DNA from: Polyporus tsugae
Taxonomy: Eukaryota > Basidiomycota > Agaricomycetes > Polyporales > Polyporaceae
Direction: 5' to 3'
DNA: 64,000 bases
Assembly (NCBI GenBank): GCA_024305745.1
Contig: JAHRBS010000001.1
Location: 2,542,001 to 2,606,000, forward strand
Part shown: positions 10,389-21,193 of the stretch, in pieces
Layout: each line of letters starts with the position of its first letter
How positions within the stretch are numbered: position 1 is the stretch's first letter
Position numbers and translations under genes: made by a program
The notes under the pieces: generated by a model
Seen by the model: only the letters and a program-made list of their open reading frames with translations
Told to the model about the DNA's origin: nothing
The model's database searches: none

Positions 10389-11913
10389 TCACGCAGACCC
10401 TTTCGTCTTGTCTTTCTTGGACTTGTCCTTTTTCTCCTTCTTCTCCCTGCTCTTCTTCTCCTTCTTGCCCTCCTTCGCATCCCCATCAACCTCCGACGCA
10501 GCCGATGGTGCTGGCGGGTCGACGTCGATATTCTCTGTGGCGTCCTCTGCGTCCTCGCCCTTCTTCGTCCTCTCCTTCTTCTGCTTGTCCTTCTTGTCCT
10601 TCTTGCTCTTCTTCTCTTCACCTGCTGCACGAGGAACTTCCGACTCGTCCACCTCCTCCCGTTTCCGCTTCTTCGCCTTGACTTCGCCGTCCACCTCCTC
10701 CCGTTTCCGCTTCTTCGCCTTGACTTCGCCGTCCGCCGCTGCTACATCTGTGCTCTCCTCCACGACAGCTCCGTCCTTCGCCTTTTTCTCCTTCTTGCTC
10801 TTCTTCACCTTCTTCGCGTCTCCCTCTGTCGGTGTTGATGAGGATGCCACCGGCTCGTCGGAGACAGCGTCCGTTTTCGAACTCTTCTCCTTTTTCTCCT
10901 TCTTTGACTTCTTCTCCGATTTTTCTGAAGGCTCGTCGGCCGCAGGCTTCGCAGGTGAAGAAGGGGAGGCGTCGTCGGAAGTCTTCGCCTTCTTCTTTTT
11001 CGGCTGCTCACCGTTTTGCGTCTATGTGCAGACAGAAACGTCAGGTCATAACATGACCCCAGGCTCGCGACGCACCTCTCCAGCGACTCCAGCAACGGAC
11101 TTCCGTTTCGTCTTCTCCTTCTTCGCGCCGCCCGTCGCGGCCTTCTCCTTCTCCGCGGCCTTCAGAACGTTCGTGCTCGCATCTTGCCCCGCGTTCGCCG
11201 TCGGGGACTCGTCCTCGGCAACAACAGCTGTCACGGGCGACATCCGCACGGGTGTGCCCAGAGGAGTGCCGTTAGCGCCAGATGCGCGTTGGGGGGCGCC
11301 CCAGCCTCCGCTGCCGCCCTGCCGTCCCCAGGACTGCTGCTGATACATACCAGCACCCGCGCCGTTCTGACGGCCGCCACCGTTCTGAGGACCCCCACGG
11401 TTGTACTGGACCTGGCCCTGGCCGCGCGGCGCGCCGCCGTCCTGCTGCTGCCCGGTCTGGACGAAAGGAAAGGGAAGACAGAAGGAAAGAGAAGATGTAA
11501 GGGTGGGGGATGCACAGAGGCTCTCGAGAATAGGATAGGACGTACTTTTGGACCCTTGTACAGGCCCTTTTGGTACTTCTCCGCCTCGCTGATGCAAGAG
11601 GTGTGGCCTTTGAATTCGCCGGGACTGTTGAAAGTCGAGAAGCAGTCGATGCAGGTCACCGCGGAATGGCACATCTGATAGTGCTTATCGAGCTTCGGCT
11701 TCTTCACGGTGTCCCCGCATCCTACAGGCAGGATACACGAAAAGAGCACGGTTCAGGGAGGAGGAGGTTGGGAAGTCAGATGTCGCCCTGGGAGCATTTA
11801 TCGCATCGCGAGGGACGAGCAGGAACAACCGGCTCACCATCGCACCTACATAGACGGATTAGTATAGCTGCCTATGACAAATAGTCAAGTAATGCGTACT
11901 GGAACGAAACCAT
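10389..11913 (-). CDS. LYAR: LYAR-type C2HC zinc-finger nucleolar protein
   Basis: The assembled N-terminus reads MVSFQCDGCGDTVKKPKLDK, then HYQMCHSAVTCIDCFSTF and YKGP after GHTSCISEAEKYQ. This is the LYAR double zinc finger, found in nucleolar/pre-rRNA regulators. Exon 1 is 14 nt (11900..11913), exon 2 only 8 nt (11838..11845), and exon 3 starts in GCGDTVKK. After the fingers comes a Gly/Gln-rich linker (RGQGQVQYNRGGPQNGGG), then a very long Lys/Glu-rich tail with many KKSKKEKK-type motifs that probably carries nuclear and nucleolar targeting signals. A 42-bp perfect tandem duplication (10647..10730) gives two copies of a 14-residue KAKKRKREEVD-containing block. Stop at 10389. The zinc-finger identity is strong; an exact nucleolar role is inferred. 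Confidence 0.88.
10647..10730 (-). repeat. perfect 42-bp tandem duplication inside the LYAR coding region
   Basis: Units 10647..10688 and 10689..10730 are identical. They keep the frame and duplicate a 14-residue charged block. The absence of any difference points to a recent slippage or unequal-exchange event in low-complexity sequence. Confidence 0.95.
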
Positions 11914-12224
11914 TGTGGTTGGTGTGTCCCGGAAGACTGACTTCGCCTGGATGGGGGAGGGACGAAGGACGAGCTCAAGCTTCAGGATAGTGCAGAGAGA
12001 CTCGCGTCCAATCAAAGTTCTTGCCGGGCAAATTTCCTGCACGTGACTACACTCTCCCTCTGTATTTCCTTCTCGCGCGGACTGCGCGCAGGACGAGACC
12101 CAGCTTGAGTACTTGAGTAACGGAGTGGCCGACGAGACTGCAGTGCCAGCATGTGCCAATGAGCTCGTTAAGTAAAGGAATTGCCTAAAATTTACAGACA
12201 CCATACACCATCCAACGCAGGAGC
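11914..12224. other. short intergenic region between NKAP and LYAR
   Basis: 311 bases between the NKAP stop and the LYAR start. It must hold the LYAR promoter. No repeat or RNA gene is seen. Confidence 0.4.
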
Positions 12225-13955
12225 TTATTTCCCAGCGCCCGACTTGAGCTTCTCCTGCACGAGCTGCTGGAACTCTTCACGCAGGATCGCCTCCCGCCTC
12301 TCCCGCTCTTCCTGCTGCAGCTTGAGGATACCCCGCTTCTCCTCCGCGCTGATGACCTGGTTCTCCTTCCGCATCCGCACCGCGTTCATGCGCCGGTGCC
12401 GGCTCCCGCTCATCACGTACCCCACGCCCTCGAACGCCGCTATCTCGTCAGACGCCAGCCCGATCTCGCCACGGCGCGGGATGCGCAAGTCCGTGCCGTC
12501 TTTGAGGAACGCCGCCATCGCGCTGCCCTCACCGCGAAGGAGCGCGCCGCCGTACTGCCGCTCGTCCACCTTGGTCCGGGACGAGGTCGTCTTCACGCCG
12601 AGCGGCTGGGGACCGAGTTCGTCGTCGGAGTCCTCGTCGCTGAACGCGGGTTCCTTGCCCTTCGCGGACGCCGGGACGGGCGGCGGGGGCATAGCGCCGT
12701 TCTGCGATGGCTGCGAGAAGGACGACGCCATGCCCGAGACCGGCTTCTCTACCCATTCGTCTTCGTCAGGCGTAGAGGGCGGGCGGGCCTCCGGGCTTCT
12801 CGTTCGCGTCGCGCTGCGCCTATCTTCGATCCGTCGGGGACTTCTGCTACGTGTCCTCTCCCGACGCGGTCTCCGCTCGGGGTTACGGTCGCTATCTTCG
12901 TCGTCGCTGTATCGACGAGATCGAGACCTGTGCCTGCGGTGGTCGTGGTCACGGTCCTTCTCCTTCTCCCGCTCGCGGTCGCGTTCCTTCTTCTCCTTGC
13001 GTGCCTTCTTGCGCTCCTTGCGCTCGCGGCGGCGGCGCTCCTCTTCGGAATCGTCCGAGTCGGTGTCAGAACCAGAGTCCTTGCGTCGACGCTTGTTGGA
13101 CTTTTTGTTACGCTTCGAATCACGGGTGGGGGAACTAAGCATAAGGTTAGTCAGCACTATAGGTTCATATGCGATGATATGGAATATGCGCACTCAAGTC
13201 GTGTGGGTTCCTTCGGTGACGGAGGCCACATAATTATCGTGCTAGCTTCTCTCTGTAGTCTCCGACTGCAAAAGATATAGGTCAGCATACCGAGCTCGAG
13301 TCTTGTGCCTCAACAAGGACACTCACCCCTCCATGAAATCTGCTCCGCCACCGTACCCGCCATACTGCGGTTGCCTCCCGCCACGGTTGGGATACATATT
13401 CTCCTGCTGCCTCCATGGCGCCTTCTCCGCCCCAACATCCCCATCCTTGCCTCCATCCCTGTCATCCTCCCGAATCCGCTGGGACGACGGCCTACGATAA
13501 TCCCCATATTCCGGACTCGCTCTCCTCGCCCTCCCCGAGTCTTTGTCCCGCTCTCGCCGCTCCTCCCTTTCATGATCCCTCTCCTTATCCACGCTTCGGC
13601 TCCGACTGCGCCTCCGTCCCCTATCATCGTCCCTGCCATCTCGCTGGCCGCCTTTGTCGTCGTTGAAGTAGTCGTCTGCGCGCGCACGATCACGGTCGTG
13701 CCGCCTGCTCCAGTCCCCATCGCCGCTCCTCCGCTCGGCCCCCTCCATCTCCCTGTCTCTATCTCTGCCCCCGTCCCTGTCCCGATCCCTCCCATGTCTA
13801 TCCCGTCCAAACTCGTCCTTGTCCCGCCGCGGCTCCGCGCTCGGCGAGCGGCGCCTCGATGAGCGTGGAGGTGGCGAAGGTGAGCGGCCGCGCTTTCCCA
13901 GATCGGGTGGGTCTTGCGGGACGAGGCCCATGCGGGAGGGGTGCACCATAGCCAT
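12225..13955 (-). CDS. NKAP: NKAP-family (SynMuv product) RS-rich nuclear protein
   Basis: The C-terminal region carries the complete NKAP signature: YGGALLRGEGSAMAAFLKDG, RIPRRGEIGLASDEIAAFE and GVGYVMSGSRHRRMNAVR, then RKENQVISAEEKR. In animals this family acts in splicing and transcriptional repression. The N-terminal exon, starting at ATG 13953..13955 (MAMVHPSRMGLVPQDPP), and the middle are dominated by Arg/Asp/Ser repeats (DRDRDGGRDRDRE, RSRSRSVDKERDHERE), typical of spliceosome-associated proteins. Between them a short middle exon gives RRLQREASTIIMWPPSPKEP, which matches the conserved WPPSPK box of the family. There are three exons and the stop is at 12225. It runs in the same direction as LYAR, 311 bases upstream of that gene's start codon. 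Confidence 0.92.
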
Positions 13956-14576
13956 CTTGAACGTGTGCCGAGTGAAAAGAGCGAAGACGAGGAAGGCAGA
14001 GAGATACGTATATGGTGGTGTTCGGAAGAGGGAGCACGGCGCTGCTGGCTTGTTGAGAGAGGAAGAAGGCGTGGGAATTGCTTCCACAATGAGACGTTCT
14101 ACGCACCATCGGCGCTTCCTACCGTGCAACGACCCTCCTCCTCCGAGCCGAAGTCAGGACCAGATCTATTACTGCCGCGTCACATTTGCAGAGGAGGTAT
14201 AAATGGGCCGTGGCACCGAAACGCAATTCGAGCTGATCGGTCTGTACACTGGATACATGCCCATTGATACAGAACTATACATCAAAGGCGCAACAAGACG
14301 TTGCAAGTAAATGGTATACGTACATGGACTTTCCATCATAGTGCAGGGATACCGAACGGATATTAATACAGGTAAGTCGCAGTAGGGTCCATCAGACGTA
14401 TGGTTATAATAAAGCAACTCTCGAAGCCGAAATGACCATGGTCAAACGAAGGAGGGAAATTAAAACCCAAACCAATATGCGTATCATATACAGGCGCAGT
14501 CAATAATGACGCGGTCGTGTCAGGTATAGTATTAGGTGGTGTCCATCAGGCATGGCGTTGGTGCGTGGTGACGCGT
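13956..14576. other. intergenic region NKAP / Ohr
   Basis: About 620 bases with no recognisable gene. Expected contents are the NKAP 5' region and the 3' UTR of the downstream Ohr gene. The part at 14180-14520 is AT-richer. Confidence 0.4.
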
Positions 14577-15252
14577 TTAGCCCTTGGTGATCGTGACCTC
14601 AGTGCTCTCCCGCAGCGCGCGGCTGTACGGGCAGAACTGCACCAACATCGCGTCAGCATGCCTTGCCTTGCTGCAAACGCACGTCTTGGGAACACAACAA
14701 CGACTCACCTCATGCGCCTCAGAAATGATCGTGTCGTCCAGACATCCCTCGACACACAGCTCCACGCGGAGCGCAAACCCCTCGAGATCGGGTTCCTTGG
14801 GGTGGCCCAAGAAGACATGGGCGGTGACCGTCGCGTTCTCCGCCAGCTCCTTCTTGTTCGCGCGCGCAGCTGCGAGTTGGAGCGCGCCGAGGAAGCACGA
14901 CGCGTAGCCCATCGCGAAGAGCTGCTCTGGGTTCTGACCGTCGCCCTTGCCGCCCGCGGCTCTAGGCATGGACATCTTGAGCTCGAGGGGCGAGTCTCCC
15001 CAGGACTTGACGAAGCCATTGCGCCCAGCGCCTCCAGCGGTGGCTTTGGAGAAGTACTGCACCCCCGTGGACGGTGAGATCTGACAATGGACTCCGAGTT
15101 GTGCGGACTGGACTCACTACATGATCCTTCAGGTCAAGGGTGCTGCCATTCTGGATGGTCGGAGGCTTGATATTGACACTCATGCAGCGGATACCGGCAC
15201 CACGGAGCACCCGCCTAGTGAAAGGGCGGAGGATGGCCTGAGTAGGGCGCAT
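14577..15252 (-). CDS. Ohr/OsmC-family organic hydroperoxide reductase (paralogue A)
   Basis: This is a thiol peroxidase that reduces organic hydroperoxides, using two cysteines. The start at 15250..15252 gives an Arg-rich, acid-poor N-terminus (MRPTQAILRPFTRRVLRGAG) that looks like a mitochondrial presequence. The catalytic domain holds YFSKATAGGAGRNGF, PRAAGGKGDGQNPEQLFAMG with the Glu of NPEQ, the first catalytic Cys in YASCFLGALQ, and EGFALRVELCVEG. After the last intron comes the resolving Cys in FCPYSRALRESTEVTITKG. Introns follow DLKDHV and SEAHE. Stop TAA at 14577..14579. It lies 468 bases downstream of paralogue B in the same orientation. Confidence 0.93.
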
Positions 15253-15720
15253 GACGAAGGTCCAGTTGTGATCAAGATCGGTGAGCGAATAAAGGTGTGG
15301 GTACCAGTAACTATAGCAGCTGAGCACGTATCGTCGGTCGTATGCGGGAAAGGGATTCGGGAACTGTGAATGCGGAGCTTTGACAGGCCATTGGGCTTCT
15401 CCCTGCATATATGTACCCCAGACGAACCAACCACCCAATATGATATATATTTTCTGAGCAGACCCAGATGGCGCCGACTTCAACGTTTCAACAACGGAGC
15501 TGTGCCTTGGAGTACGATGTGCCTTGGAGTACGAGGTCGCTCGAATGTGATGATGGCATTACGTCGACTAGCAGGCTATATGTAGCGCTCCGCACACAAA
15601 CTGTCGGCGGCTATGCAGGTTACGTTGGATTTCGCGCATCGGTGGAAAGAGACCCCGGATGCTATGAGCAGTTCAGCTGCATAAATTCGATGCCATTACG
15701 ACCCGGATCGACAGCATACG
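15253..15720. other. spacer between the two Ohr paralogues
   Basis: 468 bases holding the promoter of paralogue A and the 3' end of paralogue B. A short direct repeat built on TGCCTTGGAGTACGA occurs twice at about 15501-15532. No gene is seen. Confidence 0.4.
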
Positions 15721-16434
15721 CTACGGCGCCTTGGTAACGTTGACGACCACGCCGTGGTTCAAGGCGCGACTGTAGGGACAAGCCTGTCATAGGGTCGCCG
15801 CGGTAAGCCTCCCAACCTACACTAGTAGCTCCATCGCCACGGATGTGGAGCAAGACGCACGCCTCACCTTATGTCCCGCCTCTATGAGGTCGATATCCTC
15901 CACACCTTCGACCTGTATGTCCACCTGCAACGCAAAGCCTTCGTTGCCTTCCGGCTGTCCGATGTGGACCTGCGCGTGGACCGTGGCGTTGCGCGCCATG
16001 TCTACCTTGCCGGTCCTCCTGGCGACCATCTGCAGCGCGTTAAGGAAGCAAGCTTCGGGACGTGACGTCATTGGAGATACTTATCTACAATCGGCGCATA
16101 CACTCACCAGCGTAGCCCATAGCGAACAACTGCTCCGGGTTTTGCCCATCGCCTTTCCCTCCGAGAGACTTTGGCATCGCGAGCCGGAGCTCGAGCCCGT
16201 CGTCGTCGTCGTGAGACTTTACTTGACCATTGCGTCCTTGTCCGCGGGCGGTTGCGTGGGCCGTATACTGCGGGCGTTGGTCGACGTCAGACGTCATGAT
16301 CACATAATTTGACTGCGGGGGAGATCTACCTTCTTGTCTTTGAGAGTCATCAACGACCGACGCTGTACAGAGGTCTGGCGCAGGACGGCATGGGACACAC
16401 GTCGGAGAGCGGTACGGGTGACGAAAGCTGACAT
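15721..16434 (-). CDS. Ohr/OsmC-family organic hydroperoxide reductase (paralogue B)
   Basis: The fold and motifs match the neighbouring copy. A presequence-like N-terminus (MSAFVTRTALRRVSHAVLRQ, start 16432..16434) is followed by YTAHATARGQGRNGQ, then MPKSLGGKGDGQNPEQLFA. The catalytic Cys is in YAACFLNALQ and the second Cys in ACPYSRALNH. The middle is shorter and more divergent (ATVHAQVHIGQPEGNEGFAL). Introns sit after LKDKK, within the YA|ACF alanine codon and after EAGHK. The first and last match the intron positions of paralogue A, while the one just before the catalytic Cys is extra here. Stop TAG at 15721..15723. The last residues are NVTKAP. The tandem pair indicates a local duplication. 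Confidence 0.92.
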
Positions 16435-16836
16435 CTCGTTACAATGTGCTGCTGTGGTGTGTCTCCTCGGGAAAGGTTGCGAACAAAAGGCAGACGGCTC
16501 ACGGACAAGGCTTTTGTAGGGGATCTTGAGCCAGATGTCTCCCTGACGTCGATGACGGTCATCCTGCAAACAATCGCGCGCAGGTCAGGCTACCATAAAT
16601 GGTGATACAATTACCAAATTGGGACCGTTTGTCAGATATCAAGTCATTCCGAGTCGAGGACTTCTCTGCGGCAAGCAACTGGCATCTTGGAAAAGAGCTT
16701 CGACGCTCCAACACGAACCTCCAGTGCTGCGTGTAGCCGTAGGATGCGACGATCAGCCCTCTGAAGCAGTGAGTCTGGGTGGCTCACGGGAACGCTTTGT
16801 CTCACTAGCCATGATAGGATGCCATAGCCACAAAGA
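16435..16836. other. divergent intergenic region upstream of Ohr B and an unknown gene
   Basis: 402 bases between two divergent start codons, so both promoters should lie here. No motif stands out. Confidence 0.4.
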
Positions 16837-17916
16837 ATGAAGCGTTTCATGGTCGTGACGCGCTTATTCTCCGGATCCGCATTGGCCACCAAACGCTTGA
16901 AGCGACCGTGAGTGTCAAACATGTGTTCTCAATTCCAGACATAGGCTCTCTTTTGTATGGAAATCCGTTAAAGTCAGAAGGTGACATCCCCGGCCGGAGG
17001 GCTCCAGGGTCAGACGATAGCGAGCCTCATCTGTTCGAACCACCTACGCCATTGACGATACATTATCACTCCCATGGTGCGCTTCCGATTGTCCTCTTCG
17101 CCTAGTCTATTCGGGTCTGACGTAGCATCATAGAATCGCAGGTACATCCCATCGCTCGAGCCGTATCAGGGCGAATATCTCATCGTCTGGGACTCGGCGC
17201 ACGACGGAGACCGCCGCGAGGACTACCTATCTCCACGGCACCTCGGGGACGGTATCATTACCATCGGGTACGCGAAACCTACCACGTGGGTCAAAGAGGA
17301 AGAGCCACCCGCACCGGCTGCTCGATCCCTCGTCTACACCCCACCAGAGGAAAATGTGGTTGTCGCAATGCAGGACCCATACCTAGGAATACACCAAGGC
17401 AGGACTTCCACGAGCCTCAGGCCAGCGGCGTACTCTACCCGTCGCTCATCCTTTGCCATTCCGAGCAGAAGGTGGTCTGGCGATAGCGTTACGCTGGTCG
17501 ATGGGGGGCTGGGAGGCTCCTCACACGAAAGCAACACAGGGTCGCGGTTCTGGCGGTTCGACTGGCAGGAGAAGCGGGTCCCAGCCTTCGGATTTCGTTA
17601 CGAAGGGACGGACCTAACCATGGACGAGGGACACGCGCTATCATTCACTGACGCTGTCGACGATCACGGGTTCCCCTTCGCCATCCTCGAGCTCCGTGGG
17701 ACTGAGAACGTTGGCTGCGTCATCGTCGTGGCGAAAAGGCAAGTCTTGAAGTGCGCAAGACGGCACCTCTCACTGACAGAGAAGATGAGAGTGGGAATGC
17801 AAGTGACCGTGCAGCGCCCGGGTATGGAGGAGTGTATGGAGGATCTGCACGAATCGCTCAAGAAGGCCAGGGAAGAGTACGTCCCAAAGAAGGGGTTTGG
17901 CACCATTCTTGTATAA
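16837..17916 (+). CDS. hypothetical protein (unknown family)
   Basis: I do not recognise this protein. The best model is a short first exon (16837..16907, MKRFMVVTRLFSGSALATKR) spliced over a 234-nt intron to a long exon 17142..17916 in matching phase. The protein is about 280 residues, soluble-looking, with EPYQGEYLIVWDSAHDGD, SRFWRFDWQEKRVPAFGFRY and a C-terminal helical segment EECMEDLHESLKKAREEYV. The only hydrophobic region is in the short basic N-terminus, possibly a targeting peptide. The middle of the intron contains another open segment, so an additional exon is possible. It is followed by two more unknown genes on the same strand. Confidence 0.55.
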
Positions 17917-18083
17917 CATGCATCGCGACCAGCGGAAATACCTCCTTTGGTTTATTGTCCTGTACATCTCGTTTGTTGTATTAGTTGCTTGTATCCAATG
18001 TCCCGTGCTTTCAATCCTCGTTGTATCACCCTGCCTTATATAACGATACGTGTGGTGGGTGAGATGCACAGTTCCGCCCGGCC

Positions 18084-19146
18084 ATGTTCGCCGACGTAAT
18101 CATTGCAGAAGCCCGCGACGACCTCCAGCGCCACTCAGCAGAGACGATAGCCCCCAAGTTCTGGGACAGCTCGAGGGGGGAAGTGCGTATGGGAGTGGTA
18201 CGTCTCTCCATCATTTTATTCCTTGAAACATCGATAGATAGAACGGCAACACTGACACAGTGCATCTGGACAGCGTCGCCGCTCTGCTCGCGAGGTTCTC
18301 GAAGAGATCGATGTAGCGCAGGGGGTGTACCAAGTCGTGTCTTCCGTGACGCTAGAGCCACGCGTACCTGAGCGAGGACATCCGCCCGCGGCCCCACCAC
18401 TTGCACGCCCTGTCAATGCCAACAACCGAAGCAAGCCAGGACGAACATGCCGTGATCTGTACGACTTCGCGCGAGATAGAGAGGCGTCCATATCGTTGTG
18501 GACTGTCCCTCTGGATCACGTATCCGTACCAGAGAGCGAGCGTCGTGGTGAGCTCCAAGTCGAAGGCGAAGAGCAACAGACAGCATCAAACGGCGAGCAC
18601 GCACCTAACGATCCGGACGTCTCGACCTCGGGGTGCAAAGCGATCCGCATCGCGCTCGACTTCAGGATGTCGACCGGCCGAGCCACACGACGGACGGGTA
18701 CAATTCTCCTCCGATGCCAGAAGTCGACTGGAAATCGGTGTCGCTCCGGGGGTCCCGGGCCAGGGCCGACGGGGTGGTCCGTGTGCTGGGACTGCCCGAA
18801 GTGGTTTGCTGGGGCGCGGGTCGGCCTGAGCATCCCCATGCCTCTCGTTGGCACGGGCTCGGGTAGTGGCACGCCTTCGAATCCCATAGAGATCGAGGAC
18901 GAAGACAGTCGATTCGCGCTCCTTGTTTGGAAGGGAAATATGCCGAAACTAAAGGTAGCGGGGAATGTGGCCAGCCCCGACTGGAGCATTGTGCCCATGC
19001 TATTCAAGAAACAGGATGGCGGACAGTCTGTGCAGTTGACAGAGGAGGAGAGATGTGCCTTTGGGATTGGACTGTCGGAAGATAAGGTGATGACCGACTT
19101 CGAGTCCGCGCGCCGGTGGGTTTCGCAGGGAAAGCTAAATCCGTAA
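18084..19146 (+). CDS. hypothetical protein (unknown family)
   Basis: I do not recognise this protein. Exon 1 (18084..18197, MFADVIIAEARDDLQRHSAE) joins exon 2 (18274..19146) in phase 0 through a GT-AG intron, giving about 328 residues. An alternative acceptor at 18260 breaks the frame. Visible features are SAREVLEEIDVAQGVYQVV near the start, a Gly/Pro/Arg-rich centre, a CWDCPKWF segment, then an acidic patch (NPIEIEDEDSRFALLVW) and a C-terminal helix EDKVMTDFESARRWVSQGKL. It has no signal peptide or membrane helix. It sits tandem to the unknown gene at 16837 and could be a distant relative, but I see no shared motif. Confidence 0.55.
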
Positions 19147-19470
19147 ATTCCAATCTATGTACTTTAGTTGTGTTAGCCATAAGTCTTTCTATGGGTGAAT
19201 GAAAGCGCTACATAGCCTTCTTCAGAACTCGTATCATGCATATGTATGCATCATGAGAGGTACGTATACTGGGTGGCAGACGGCCCGGAGTCGGGGCCGA
19301 GTCGCAGGCGAGCGACACCGCTGTGCTGCTTAGTCATCATCCCAATGAGACAGGCGCTTGAATGCACAGCTGCCAGCGTAGTCGTCTACATAAGTTACTT
19401 ACAGTATTCCGAGTCGGCGTCGTCACCTCGCTGCCATCAACCACGTTCCTGCAGGGCTTGACATCTCACG
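19147..19470. other. intergenic region
   Basis: 324 bases between two unknown plus-strand genes. Nothing recognisable. Confidence 0.35.
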
Positions 19471-21193
19471 ATGGCCTCAGAAGTCCAGGAAGAAGGTCAT
19501 TACTGTAAGTAGGGGACTGACAGCGCGGTCGGCCGTACTGGTGTCCCGTGTGGCTATGAGGACGTTCCTTGCTTCCTGACTGCCTCCCAACGACAAAGCG
19601 GTGTTTTCTGTTCCGTCTGTACCTTCGAGACCGAGTGGACTCATTCCACGACCGCCGTATGTCCTGCACAGGTACTACTGCAGCCATGAAGTAGACCAGC
19701 TCTTCCTGCGTGCGTTTCGTTTTCTCTCTTTACCTCCCTCACCACTCATGGCAGATTTTCGGCAGGCTAACGATCGGCTTCCCGCTTGGAGCATTTACGC
19801 GCAGCAGTTGTTCCACCACCGTTATGGATACCCACTTTGGATGCCCGAATATGACGCTAGCCTGGGTGAGGTCGAGATCGGCGACGTCGGCTGGATCAAT
19901 GAAGGCGGATTCTATCCATTGTTCAGCTCCCTGAAGGCGATGGACGACCCGCAGCCTAGGGGAGTCGTGCCAGAGGGATATGAGCCCATAAACCTTTCGG
20001 GTACCATCATCTCTGACCCTCGGAATATTGTTACCCAACCTCTCCTGTGCGGTGGTAGTATTAAACAGGTCAAAGCGTCCGCGACTGTTACCGCGAACGG
20101 GTTCGTGGCGTTCTCTCAGCCGCTCTTCATTCTTCTCACAGTTTTAATAATAGTGGCTTTGTCGTACCAAATTCACCATCTGCAGGGGCACACTTCGGCT
20201 TCGAGTGTTCAACGAATGCCGGCGCATTCCTCTTGCTCGCCCCTCCAGCAGTGTCTAGACAGATCCAATCTAAGAAGCACATTGCCGACTACATGCGCAA
20301 GAACTTCTCCCAATGGTCCGAGCTTGCGAACTCCCGGTTCGGGCTCGGCCTCAAAGACGAAGAGATCGTCTACGTCTCCGGGACGACGAAGGCGACCAAG
20401 TGGGCCGTCGCCGCGTTTCACGGGGAGTACAGGCGGAAAGAAGGCTCCATTACTGCAGACTTCGGCTCCCTGATGGGGATCGACATCTCCGTCTCCATTT
20501 CGGACGAGATGCTCCCGTCAAGCTATTACCGGACTGGTCCTGCTCGAGAACCTGGGCCGTCGGCGGCGGCGCTCGTGCCTGGCTGCCAACCCGTCCTATC
20601 GGCTCCACAGGAGAGATGCGACCAGTGCATCTTCCTGCATTACTACAAAATGAAGCGGAGGTTAGGCTGGAAGCCGACTCCAATACAAGCGGCTGGAGGA
20701 CCACATGAACTTCCTCCGCCGGAACCGGACTATGGCGACGATGCCCTTCCTACTTCATATGACAATGACGAATGGGCCCCTATTTGTGACGAAGTCTTCG
20801 GCGGCAACGTTTGTTCGCTTACCTTTGTTATCTCTTGTCGAAGCTGATGCATACCCCTGGTAGCCGTTCGACCCCGTCAACGACATTCTTGACTACATCC
20901 TCGAAGTACGCCATATTTTGTAGCTCGGCGATGAAGTAGCTCAATACGCGCGCACGTAGTATTCTCAGGCATCCATGGCCTTAGCATCCGATGCAGATGT
21001 GTATGAGCTCTTCGAGGTACGTCTGCAAATGCTACTGGGACACCGATGTTTTTCAAACACGTTCTGCGTACAGGATTTCCCAGAAAGCATACCGGATGCT
21101 CTTTCACAACGAAGACCTCGCATTGAGGTGGACGACAACGGAGGTTGGTGCTGTTACACTCCACTGGGTGTGAGGAGGACTCAACTGCCGTAG
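19471..21193 (+). CDS. agaricomycete-specific protein family of unknown function
   Basis: This resembles a family expanded in mushroom-forming fungi whose members carry 'YGYPLW..PE', 'GDVGxxxxGxF' and 'LFxxxxxxDDP'. Here these are LFHHRYGYPLWMPE, EIGDVGWINEGGFYPLFSSL and KAMDDPQPRGVVPEGYEP. The second half has HFGFECSTNAGAFLLLAP, EIVYVSGTTKATKWAVAAFH and ERCDQCIFLHYYKMKRRLG, ending with an acidic region and short exons (FDPVNDILDYILE, MALASDADVYELFE). No ATG precedes the main frame at 19601, so I use a first exon at 19471..19504 (MASEVQEEGHY) spliced to 19599. Stop TAG at 21191..21193. The biochemical role is unknown. Confidence 0.6.

Noticed and set aside
12396..13280. Plus-strand 294-residue frame
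   Set aside because: It is antisense to the RS/RD-rich NKAP coding exon; its Leu/Arg-rich composition follows from the repetitive sequence.
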